Shown here: positions 7,106-13,680 of the stretch, piece by piece
How positions within the stretch are numbered: position 1 is the first letter of the stretch
Layout: the number at the start of each line of letters is the position of its first letter
Assembly (NCBI GenBank): GCA_030039005.1
Contig: JASHQT010000298.1
Location: 1 to 15,374, forward strand
From: Bryobacteraceae bacterium
Lineage (GTDB): Bacteria; Acidobacteriota; Terriglobia; Bryobacterales; Bryobacteraceae
Reading direction: 5' to 3'
Length of the DNA stretch: 15,374 nt
Made by a program: the position numbers and the translations under genes
The notes under the pieces: generated by a model
Database searches by the model: none
What the model saw: only the letters and a program-made list of their open reading frames with translations
What the model was told of the DNA's origin: nothing

Positions 7106-7120
7106 AGACGCGCTATCGTT
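7106..7120 (+). repeat. 15-bp direct repeat, copy 2
   Basis: Exact copy of 6770-6784, here outside any permease reading frame and just after the small membrane-protein ORF. It runs straight into the dispersed repeat at 7123. Confidence 0.75.
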
Positions 7121-7122
7121 AG

Positions 7123-7148
7123 TGAGCCGCGAGCGTGAGGAAGCCGGT
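7123..7148 (+). repeat. Dispersed GC-rich repeat, copy A
   Basis: The core TGAGCCGCGAGCGTGAGG followed by AAGC and GG matches copy B at 10559-10585 at most positions. CCGC and GC(C)GG arms bracket a 12-base centre, so a short hairpin is possible. Elements of this look are, to my knowledge, scattered between genes in acidobacterial genomes; that is recollection, not a search. Confidence 0.55.
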
Positions 7149-7157
7149 TGCCACTGG

Positions 7158-7181
7158 ATTAATATAGGTAGTCATGCCACG
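7158..7181 (+). repeat. 24-bp perfect direct repeat, copy 2 (functional context)
   Basis: Identical to 6660-6683. Here it spans the -10 region and the first 8 bases of the lactonase-like gene and continues into its signal-peptide codons. Confidence 0.9.
7160..7165 (+). promoter_or_regulatory. -10 box of the lactonase-decarboxylase-permease operon
   Basis: TAATAT ends 8 bases before ATG 7174, with no Shine-Dalgarno sequence between, so a leaderless transcript is likely. TTGCCA at 7148-7153 resembles a -35 but is only 6 bases away, too close to serve this -10. Confidence 0.5.
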
Positions 7182-8025
7182 CACGCACGTCCTCGCCCTG
7201 CTCGCGCTGATAGCCGCTCCGCTCGGCGCTCAAACGCATCACGCGCCCAAGCCTCCCAAGTCTCTGCGCCTGTACGTCTTCGATTGCGGCGTCCTGAAAC
7301 CGAAAGACGCCTCCGCGTTCGGCTTCAAGCCCGGCGAGATTCCGGTGCTCGAAATGTCGGTGCCATGCTTTCTGATCGCGCATCCCAAAGGCACCCTGAT
7401 GTGGGACGTCGGCACCGTTCCCGACAGCGCCTTCAAAGGCGACGGCTCGCCGTACGTGCAGGGAATGATGGATGTGGATAAGCCGCTGAAGCCGCAACTG
7501 GAGGCCTTGGGCTATGAGCCGGAGGACATCACCTATCTCGCCTTCTCGCATTACCACATCGACCACACCGCCAACGCCAACATGTTCGCGGCCTCGACGT
7601 GGCTGGTAGAGCAGGCCGAGCGCGACATCATGTTTTCCGATAAACCAGCGCCAGTGAGAGTAGAGAAGAACTACGACGCGCTGAAGAACAGCAAAACCAA
7701 GATTCTCCCGACCGACGCCGACTACGACGTCTTCGGGGACGGTACCGTCATCATCAAGCCCGCGCCCGGCCACACGCCCGGCCATCAGGTGCTGTTCCTG
7801 AAATTGCGCAAGCCCGGACCGGTTCTCATCGCGGGCGACCTGTATCATTACCAGGCCGAGCGCCACACCGATCACGTCCCCAACTTCGAGTACAACAAGG
7901 AAGAATCGCTCGCCAGCCGCGCCAAGATCGAGGAATTCTTGAAGCAATCCGGCGCCCAGCTTTGGATCGAGCACGATTACACCGCCAATTCGAAGCTGAA
8001 GAAGGCGCCCGCGTACTACCAGTAG
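7174..8025 (+). CDS. Secreted metallo-beta-lactamase-fold hydrolase, AHL-lactonase-like
   Basis: The protein has 283 residues. MPRTHVLALLALIAAPLGAQ is a signal peptide, so the enzyme acts outside the cytoplasm. The complete dinuclear metal set is visible: H126-Y-H128-I-D130-H131 (SHYHIDHTAN), H200 (PGHTPGH), D222 (AGDLYHY) and H267 (WIEHDY). The LYVFDCG start of the fold and Tyr224 two residues after the bridging Asp are features of the AiiA/AttM N-acyl-homoserine lactonase group. That family opens lactone rings; quorum quenching or another lactone (for example 4-pyridoxolactone-type) are both possible, and the sequence does not decide. It heads an operon with the Pht5-like gene 12 bases downstream. 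Confidence 0.87.
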   Translation: MPRTHVLALLALIAAPLGAQTHHAPKPPKSLRLYVFDCGVLKPKDASAFGFKPGEIPVLEMSVPCFLIAHPKGTLMWDVGTVPDSAFKGDGSPYVQGMMDVDKPLKPQLEALGYEPEDITYLAFSHYHIDHTANANMFAASTWLVEQAERDIMFSDKPAPVRVEKNYDALKNSKTKILPTDADYDVFGDGTVIIKPAPGHTPGHQVLFLKLRKPGPVLIAGDLYHYQAERHTDHVPNFEYNKEESLASRAKIEEFLKQSGAQLWIEHDYTANSKLKKAPAYYQ

Positions 8026-8037
8026 CCCACTCGCCCC

Positions 8038-9027
8038 GTGCCCAAACTTCCGCTCACGCTCGCCTGCTGGAATTACGACCGCACGCGCGCTCTCGCCGAT
8101 GGCCGCGTCACTGTCGACGGCGTCGAGCTGAATTATCTCAACCTGCCCGTCGAAGAAACCTTCTTCCGCATGCTGCGGCATCGCGAGTTCGACGTCGCGG
8201 AGATGTCGCTGTCGTCCTACACGCTGTCGCTGTTCCACGAAAATCCGCCGTTCATCGCCATTCCTATTTTCCCGTCGCGCATGTTCCGGCACTCCTGCAT
8301 CTTCGTGAACGCGCACAGCGGCATTCGCGAGCCACAGGATTTGATCGGCAAACGTGTCGCGAGCCCCGAATATCAAATGACCGCCCCGGTCTGGATTCGC
8401 GGTATCCTGAGCGACGAATACGGCGTGCCCGTCACAAGCCCCAGGTATTTCACGGGCGGCGAAGAGCAGCCCGGCCGCCCGGAGAAAATCGCGCTCTCTC
8501 TTCCGCCCGAATTTCGCGTCCAGCCCATCGCGCCGGACAAAACGTTATCGCAGATGATTGATTCGGGCGAGATCGACGCCCTCTACACGGCGCGCGCGCC
8601 CTCCACCTTCGGCCGCTCCGCCAACGTCCGCCGCCTCTTTGAGGATTACCCAACCGTCGAGCGCGCCTATTATCTCAAAACCAGAATCTTCCCCATCATG
8701 CACGTCGTCGCAATTCGCCGCGACGTATACGAAAAACATCGCTGGGTCGCGCAATCGCTGGTGAAAGCATTCACGCTCGCGCAGCGCGAAGCTTACGAAG
8801 ATCTGCGCGAAATGGGCGCGCTCAAAGCCATGCTGCCCTGGCTGGTCCAGCACGTCGAAGACACCGAAAAACTGATGGGCCGCGACTTCTGGCCCTACGG
8901 CCTCGAACCCAGCATACACGTGCTCGCAACCTTCCTGCGCTATTCTCACGAGCAAGGCCTCTCCAAGCGTCTGCTCGTGCCGGCCGAACTCTTCGCGCCC
9001 GAATCGCTCGAGTCTTTTAAGATTTAA
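8038..9027 (+). CDS. 4,5-dihydroxyphthalate decarboxylase-like (Pht5-type) protein
   Basis: This 329-residue protein starts directly with the β-strand sequence LPLTLACWNYDRTRALADGR and has no signal peptide; the in-frame stop of the preceding gene rules out a longer N-terminus. It then shows VDGVELNYLNLPVEETFFRM, EFDVAEMSLSSY, IFPSRMFRHSCIFVN, LIGKRVASPEYQMTAPVWIR and IDALYTARAPSTF, the pattern of the Pht5 family. That family shares the type II periplasmic-binding-protein fold, and Pht5 (~330 residues) decarboxylates 4,5-dihydroxyphthalate to protocatechuate. A cytosolic enzyme acting on a related acid is the first choice; many relatives are annotated from homology only, so the substrate is open. 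The start is GTG without a Shine-Dalgarno sequence; the next gene begins 4 bases after the stop. Confidence 0.75.
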   Translation: MPKLPLTLACWNYDRTRALADGRVTVDGVELNYLNLPVEETFFRMLRHREFDVAEMSLSSYTLSLFHENPPFIAIPIFPSRMFRHSCIFVNAHSGIREPQDLIGKRVASPEYQMTAPVWIRGILSDEYGVPVTSPRYFTGGEEQPGRPEKIALSLPPEFRVQPIAPDKTLSQMIDSGEIDALYTARAPSTFGRSANVRRLFEDYPTVERAYYLKTRIFPIMHVVAIRRDVYEKHRWVAQSLVKAFTLAQREAYEDLREMGALKAMLPWLVQHVEDTEKLMGRDFWPYGLEPSIHVLATFLRYSHEQGLSKRLLVPAELFAPESLESFKI

Positions 9028-9031
9028 GGCC

Positions 9032-10528
9032 GTGACGCGCTCGTGGACGCTCAGCCGCGGCGATCTCGACGTTACCATCGCGCAAGTCGGCTTCAATCTG
9101 GCCCAGATGGTGATCCCGGTTTTCCTGCTGGTGCCGGTAGGCATTCCATCCGCGTTCAGCCTCGCGCATCTATTGCCCGGCTACGCGCTCGGCTTCCTGA
9201 TCGGTTCGCTCGGTCTGGTGCTGCTCGCCGCGCGCTTGGCGAAACGCGAGAACCGCGGCGACGTCACCTCGCACGTCTACGGTAACAATGTCCCCGCCAT
9301 CATCGCCTACACGCTCTCCATCATGCTGCCGGTGTACCTCGAAACGCACGACCCGGTCCGGGCCTGGCAGATCGGCGCAGCGGCCGTCGCCTGGACCGGC
9401 ATCATCAAGCTCGCCGCCGCGCCCTTCGCGCGCGCGTTCCGCAAATTCATTCCCGTTCCCGCCGCCATGACCGTCTTCGGCGCGGCCATGTATAGCTATC
9501 TCGCGCTGGTCCTGTTGCAGCGTGTCTTCGATCAGCCGCTGATCGGCTTGATCGCGCTCGCCATTATCCTGACAACCATCCTCGCCAACCTCCCCATTAC
9601 CCGCTGGCGCATTCCACCGTTCATCGCCGCCTGGATCGTGCCGCTCGCCGTCGCGCTCGCCATCGGCTACGTTCATCCGGCGTGGTCCGGATTTTCGCTC
9701 CAGCTCCCCTTCGCAGTCACGCCCGAACCGCTCCGCGCGATGCTTTTGGCGCTGCCTTATCTCTCCGTCATCGCGCCCATGGCGATTTATCATGTCCTGC
9801 AAGATATCGCCTCCGTCGCGGGCGCCGCGGCCGCCGGCGACGATTACGACGCTCGCGCGGTGCTGGCTTGGGACGGCCTGGGCACGCTGGTCTGCGGACT
9901 CGCCGGCAGCGTCATCGCGCCCGTCATCTACGCCATTCACCCTCCCTACAAAGCCATCGGTGCGCGCATCAGCTTCGCCTTCTGGACGCCGGTAGTGTTC
10001 CTCGCCGTGGTCGCCAGCGGCCTCAGCGTCTTCGTCGCGCAACTGTTCCCCTGGCCGATTCTCGCCGCCATGATCGCCTATATTTCCATCGGCGTCGGCC
10101 TCGCGACCCTCCGGCGCGTGGACGCCAAATACTGGGGCGCGGTTTTGCTCGGCTTCGTTCTCCCCGCCGGCGCGGTGGTCGCCACGGCGATCAATTCCGC
10201 GCTCCCCGCACTCCGGCTCTCGGCCGCGGCTCCATCCGTCGAAGCCGCGCTCAACCGATCCATCTACTGGTCGTCAATCTTGGGATTAGGAAACGGATTC
10301 CTGTTTCTGGTCCTGGTGGTCGCGTCCGCGATCGCCGAGTTGATCGATCGCCGATTCACCCGCGCGGCCGCCTGGTGCCTCATCGCGTCCCTGTTCTCCT
10401 GGTTCGGCTTGATGCACTCGGCGCTCATGCGCTGGGGCGCGCAGCCGAATTACGCTCTCGGATGGCTGGCCGCTGCCGCGATCGTTTACTCGGCCCGCTG
10501 GTGGAGAGGCGACCCGGCGAGTTCGTGA
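9032..10528 (+). CDS. NCS2/AzgA-like permease (xanthine-uracil permease superfamily)
   Basis: The protein has 498 residues with about twelve to fourteen hydrophobic segments throughout. After the first helix pair it reads RGDVTSHVYGNNVPAIIAYT, then LPVYLETHDPVRAW, FIPVPAAMTVFGAAMYSYLA and later WDGLGTLVCGLAGSVIAPVI. These resemble the DVTALPYGxNT and DGLGTLLxGLxGS motifs of nucleobase/ascorbate-type carriers. It is therefore placed in the NCS2/AzgA-like group, although it need not carry purines. Its position 4 bases after the Pht5-like gene suggests it imports or exports the substrate or product of that enzyme. The start is GTG; the AAGG just before it is too close to be a good ribosome site, so translation may depend on coupling. 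Confidence 0.75.
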   Translation: MTRSWTLSRGDLDVTIAQVGFNLAQMVIPVFLLVPVGIPSAFSLAHLLPGYALGFLIGSLGLVLLAARLAKRENRGDVTSHVYGNNVPAIIAYTLSIMLPVYLETHDPVRAWQIGAAAVAWTGIIKLAAAPFARAFRKFIPVPAAMTVFGAAMYSYLALVLLQRVFDQPLIGLIALAIILTTILANLPITRWRIPPFIAAWIVPLAVALAIGYVHPAWSGFSLQLPFAVTPEPLRAMLLALPYLSVIAPMAIYHVLQDIASVAGAAAAGDDYDARAVLAWDGLGTLVCGLAGSVIAPVIYAIHPPYKAIGARISFAFWTPVVFLAVVASGLSVFVAQLFPWPILAAMIAYISIGVGLATLRRVDAKYWGAVLLGFVLPAGAVVATAINSALPALRLSAAAPSVEAALNRSIYWSSILGLGNGFLFLVLVVASAIAELIDRRFTRAAAWCLIASLFSWFGLMHSALMRWGAQPNYALGWLAAAAIVYSARWWRGDPASS

Positions 10529-10558
10529 CAGCCTTTGCGCGCCTGTTACGTTGGATGC

Positions 10559-10585
10559 TGAGCCGCGCGCGTAAGCAAGCGGATT
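10559..10585 (+). repeat. Dispersed GC-rich repeat, copy B
   Basis: TGAGCCGCGCGCGTAAGC followed by AAGCGGATT aligns with copy A at 7123-7148. CCGC and GCGG arms bracket a 12-base centre. It sits between the permease stop and the DUF488 start, marking a likely boundary of the operon. Confidence 0.55.
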
Positions 10586-10595
10586 TTTGGTCCGT

Positions 10596-11132
10596 ATGAC
10601 CGTCAGCACCGTCGGCCATTCTACCCACCCCATCGAAGAATTCATTCGTATTTTGCAGGCCCACGGAATCCGCCGCCTCGTCGACGTCCGCACCATCCCC
10701 AAATCGCGCCACAATCCGCAATTCCAGCGCGAGGCCCTGGCTCGCAGCCTCACTTCCGCCGGCATCGAATACACGCACCTCCCCGGCCTCGGCGGCCTGC
10801 GGCATCCGCGCAAGGATTCCATCAATAATGGATGGCGCAACGCCTCCTTCCGCGGCTATGCCGATTACATGCAGACGTCCGAGTTCGCCGAAAACCTGGA
10901 CCGGCTGCTCGATATCGCCGCCCAAGCCCCCACCGCGATCATGTGCGCCGAAGCCGTCCCCTGGTGCTGCCACCGTTCGCTAATCGCCGACGCATTGACC
11001 GTTCGCGGCATCGGGGTCCGCGAGATCCTGAACGCCGCCAAATCCCAGCCCCACGCGCTGACTCCTTTCGCCAGCGTCCAAGGCCGACAAGTCACCTACC
11101 CCGGCAAACCCATCCAAACCAGCTTGATCTAA
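10596..11132 (+). CDS. DUF488 domain protein
   Basis: The protein has 178 residues. STVGHSTHPIEEFIRILQAH at the N-terminus, VDVRTIPKSRHNPQF, the central GGLR and the conserved CAEAVPWCCHR (Cys117; Cys125-His126-Arg127) define the DUF488 family. The family is small, cytosolic and of uncertain biochemical role; the Cys/His/Arg cluster looks like an active or metal site. ATG 10596 gives the family-typical start; a TTG at 10587 would add three residues. The dispersed repeat upstream separates it from the transporter operon. No Shine-Dalgarno sequence is visible. Confidence 0.88.
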   Translation: MTVSTVGHSTHPIEEFIRILQAHGIRRLVDVRTIPKSRHNPQFQREALARSLTSAGIEYTHLPGLGGLRHPRKDSINNGWRNASFRGYADYMQTSEFAENLDRLLDIAAQAPTAIMCAEAVPWCCHRSLIADALTVRGIGVREILNAAKSQPHALTPFASVQGRQVTYPGKPIQTSLI

Positions 11133-11143
11133 ACCGGCTTCAT

Positions 11144-11173
11144 TTGACTTGCCGCTTTTCCGCCCATTAGAAT
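11144..11173 (+). promoter_or_regulatory. Promoter of the secreted protein gene
   Basis: TTGACT (11144-11149) and TAGAAT (11168-11173) are separated by 18 bases, the best -35/-10 pair in the window. Transcription would start near 11180, ahead of GGAG (11187-11190) and ATG 11196. Confidence 0.7.
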
Positions 11174-11186
11174 GAGTCCGCGTTTT

Positions 11187-11190
11187 GGAG
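11187..11190 (+). promoter_or_regulatory. Ribosome-binding site deciding the start at 11196
   Basis: GGAG lies 5 bases before ATG 11196, where a signal peptide begins. An earlier in-frame ATG at 11172 overlaps the -10 box and would lie upstream of the expected transcription start, so it is rejected. Confidence 0.65.
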
Positions 11191-11195
11191 ATCCT

Positions 11196-11957
11196 ATGCG
11201 ATTCCTTACTCTGATCCTGCTCTCGTCATTCTTACCCGCGCTCCATGCCCAAAGTCCCTCTGCGATCCCGCGCACCTTGGACGGCCACGCCGACCTAAGC
11301 GGCCTGTGGGACCATCCCTTCGTCATCGACATGAGCAAGGATGGCCGGAACGACGCGTGCGGCGCGGAAATGAAGGGCTGCTCCCAAAAAGGTCCCGGCG
11401 CCGAACTCCCCATGACCGATTGGGCTGCCAATTGGACCAAGAATTTCGACCCCGCGCGTTACGACGCCACCGGCCATTGCAATCCCATGGGCTATACGCG
11501 ATCGATGAACGCGCCCGTGCCCACCGAGATCGTGCAAACGCCCAAGGAAATCGTGTTCCTGCACGAATCTATGTTCGCGTTCCACGTCGTCTATATGGAC
11601 GGCCGCCCGCATCCCTCGCCCGACGACGCGCCGGAGACCAAGTGGTACGGCCATTCGGTCGGCCATTGGGACGGCGACACGCTGGTGGTCGACACCGTCG
11701 GCCCGTTCTTCGCCACTCCGCGCATGCTGCTCGATACACGCGGCCATCCGGTGAGCGACGAACTGCACGTCGTCGAGCGCTTCCATCGCATCGACGCCAC
11801 GCACCTGGGTTATGAAGTAACCGTGGAAGATCCCAAGATGTACACCAAGCCGTTCACCAACGTCCGCACTTGGGTTTTAATGCCGAAAAGCGAAGAGGTG
11901 CTAGAGTACGTCTGCACCGAGAACAACAAGGAAGTGGAAGAGCATCATATTAAGTGA
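11196..11957 (+). CDS. Secreted protein of unknown function (acidobacterial paralog family)
   Basis: The protein has 253 residues. MRFLTLILLSSFLPALHAQ is a signal peptide. The mature part has DLSGLWDHPF near its start, a cysteine pair region (DACGAEMKGC), GHCNPMGYTRSM, PVPTEIVQTPKEIVFLHE, the phrase WYGHSVGHWDGDTLVVDTVG, then DELHVVERFHRID and VEDPKMYTKPF. I recognise this set of motifs from a large family of hypothetical secreted proteins in Acidobacteria and some proteobacteria, but no biochemical function is known to me. It has its own promoter and Shine-Dalgarno sequence. It converges on the following gene with abutting stop codons (TGA then TCA at 11955-11960). Confidence 0.8.
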   Translation: MRFLTLILLSSFLPALHAQSPSAIPRTLDGHADLSGLWDHPFVIDMSKDGRNDACGAEMKGCSQKGPGAELPMTDWAANWTKNFDPARYDATGHCNPMGYTRSMNAPVPTEIVQTPKEIVFLHESMFAFHVVYMDGRPHPSPDDAPETKWYGHSVGHWDGDTLVVDTVGPFFATPRMLLDTRGHPVSDELHVVERFHRIDATHLGYEVTVEDPKMYTKPFTNVRTWVLMPKSEEVLEYVCTENNKEVEEHHIK

Positions 11958-13658
11958 TCACTGCGCTTTGCCGGCTTCACTCTCGATCGCCTCGCGCGGC
12001 ACCAGCTTCAATTCCGGCGTGACCTGGGAGTTCTCCGATAGCTTCACAATCGCGGAACTATCATCGAAGTGCGCGCGGAATTCGGGATCCGTCACCAATT
12101 GCTCGTCCACCTCCTCCCACGCCAGGACGCGATAATCTCCCGGTGGCAGGCCCTTAATGGTGAACTTGCCGTCCTGGTCGGTGCGCGTCGTGCGCAGGAA
12201 CAGCGTTTGCTTAGCTGTCTCCACAGCCTCCGGGCCTAACGTCACCAGCACGTCACCGACCGCGTCTCCATTGGTGTTCTGCACCGTACCGGAAACGGTC
12301 GCTCCGTTGGGCGAAAGCCTGATATCGATCACGCCGCCGGAACCTTCGCTCAGATCCAGAATCCCGCTTGTGATGTCCTCATCTCCCATGCGAATCGACT
12401 TGACGTAGCTACCCTCGGGCAGGCCGTTCACTTCAATGCGATAGCGCTCGGGGGAAAGATCGTGGATCTCGAACGTTCCATCCGCCTTGGCCGTAACATT
12501 CGCCCTAACAGCGTCCAGGTATTCGACGGGCTCCAGCGCGATCGACGGAGGCTTGGGATCCGCGAGGGTGGCGGGGTTCGCAGTAGGCGAAGCATTCACG
12601 GCTCCTTCGGCGGTAATCGTTCCACTGAGCGCGGGACCTGTATGAAGAGCGATAGAGATATCGTTCACGTCCTGGTCATCCACGGTCACCGCGTAACGCG
12701 CGAAGAGTTTCTTATTGATGGTGATGTTCGACAGGGTTGAGAACGCGACGTTGTTGGCGGTCTCGATGCGATAGGAACCCGGCGTTACGTCTGTGAAGTC
12801 GAAGGAGGCATGCGAGATGACGATGGTCCCGAGACCGGCCGCGTTCGGATCGCCGGCCTTATTGAGAGACAAGGCCATGTCGTTTTGGATGGCGGCGCCC
12901 GTGGCGTCCACGAGCTTGCCACGGACGTGGAACACGCGCGTCTTGCGCATTCGGATTTCAATGTTGCTGGCTTCCGCGCCGGCCGCCAAAGGGATTTCGG
13001 TGGCGCCCGAAACATCGAGCGCGCTGGGATAGTAAGTCGTGACATAGGCCTCATGCGCCTTCCCTGGGGCCACGGGCAGTTTCTGCCAAAGCTGAGCCGA
13101 GACCACATAGTGCCCGGCCTCGAGATTGGCGATGCGAAAATTGCCCAGGTCGTCCACCATGGCCTGGCGCGCGTATTGCAGGCGGCGTGCACCCCGGAAG
13201 ACGCTCCATTCATAGGCCTGGATACCGACTTCGGTGAGCGGATCGCCGTCTTCATCCACCACGCGGCCGGCGATCACACCCTGCGGTGTAATGGGGAAGC
13301 GGATGTCCTTGAGGTCCTGGCCCGGGGCGGCGTTCAACAACGCACCGCTTGCGGGGCGATAGGTGGCGTGGATGTAGCCGGGACGATCGGCCGCCATCTT
13401 ATATCGCCCAGGGTCGACATCTTCGAAGACAAATTTGCCTTCGGTGTCCGTCATCACGGCATAGGCGGCGGGCGGTGCGGATTGGCCGTGCTGCCGAGTT
13501 TCGCCGGCTTTATGCAGCGAGACGGTCGCTTTGCGCAGGGGCTGGCCGGTAACCTTGTTGTAGAGCGTGCCCTCGATGCGGGCTTTGTCCTGGGGCGTGT
13601 CCGTTGGAGACTGAGCTTGCGCCAGCGCGGCGAGCAGCATGAGAACCGAAATCCTCAT
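11958..13658 (-). CDS. Secreted carboxypeptidase-regulatory-like (multi beta-sandwich) protein
   Basis: The protein has 566 residues. MRISVLMLLAALAQA is a signal peptide. The rest is a string of Ig-like/carboxypeptidase D regulatory-like modules, at about 27-95 (IEGTLYNKVTGQPL...TEGKFVFEDVDPGRYKM), 127-190 (IAGRVVDEDGDPL...LGNFRIANLEAGHYVV), 245-300, 343-412 and 453-515 (VSGTVQNTNGDAV...DGKFTIKGLPPGDYRVLAW). The repeated G.F....L.PG.Y.. closing motif is diagnostic. No peptidase domain and no TonB-dependent β-barrel is attached, so it probably works as a surface or periplasmic binding/scaffold protein; function is not established. TAAAAT 7 bases before the ATG suggests a leaderless promoter of its own, although it lies only 22 bases from the symporter gene and may also be read through. 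Confidence 0.85.
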   Translation of the reverse strand: MRISVLMLLAALAQAQSPTDTPQDKARIEGTLYNKVTGQPLRKATVSLHKAGETRQHGQSAPPAAYAVMTDTEGKFVFEDVDPGRYKMAADRPGYIHATYRPASGALLNAAPGQDLKDIRFPITPQGVIAGRVVDEDGDPLTEVGIQAYEWSVFRGARRLQYARQAMVDDLGNFRIANLEAGHYVVSAQLWQKLPVAPGKAHEAYVTTYYPSALDVSGATEIPLAAGAEASNIEIRMRKTRVFHVRGKLVDATGAAIQNDMALSLNKAGDPNAAGLGTIVISHASFDFTDVTPGSYRIETANNVAFSTLSNITINKKLFARYAVTVDDQDVNDISIALHTGPALSGTITAEGAVNASPTANPATLADPKPPSIALEPVEYLDAVRANVTAKADGTFEIHDLSPERYRIEVNGLPEGSYVKSIRMGDEDITSGILDLSEGSGGVIDIRLSPNGATVSGTVQNTNGDAVGDVLVTLGPEAVETAKQTLFLRTTRTDQDGKFTIKGLPPGDYRVLAWEEVDEQLVTDPEFRAHFDDSSAIVKLSENSQVTPELKLVPREAIESEAGKAQ

Positions 13659-13665
13659 ACACGCT

Positions 13666-13671
13666 ATTTTA
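13666..13671 (-). promoter_or_regulatory. -10 box of the carboxypeptidase-regulatory-like gene
   Basis: On the minus strand TAAAAT is followed by seven bases (AGCGTGT) and ATG, with no Shine-Dalgarno sequence. No clear -35 lies at the expected spacing. Confidence 0.5.
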
Positions 13672-13680
13672 TTCCCGGAT

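Noticed and set aside
7159..8376. A 405-codon open frame antisense to the lactonase and Pht5-like genes
   Set aside because: It spans two well-supported genes on the other strand, and its start overlaps the operon promoter. No family features are seen.
9682..10599. A 305-codon frame inside the NCS2-like permease gene
   Set aside because: It is an Arg/Pro-rich shadow of the permease in another frame.
11955..11960. TGATCA palindrome at the convergent stop codons
   Set aside because: It is simply two abutting TGA stops on opposite strands; curious but with no further support for a regulatory role.
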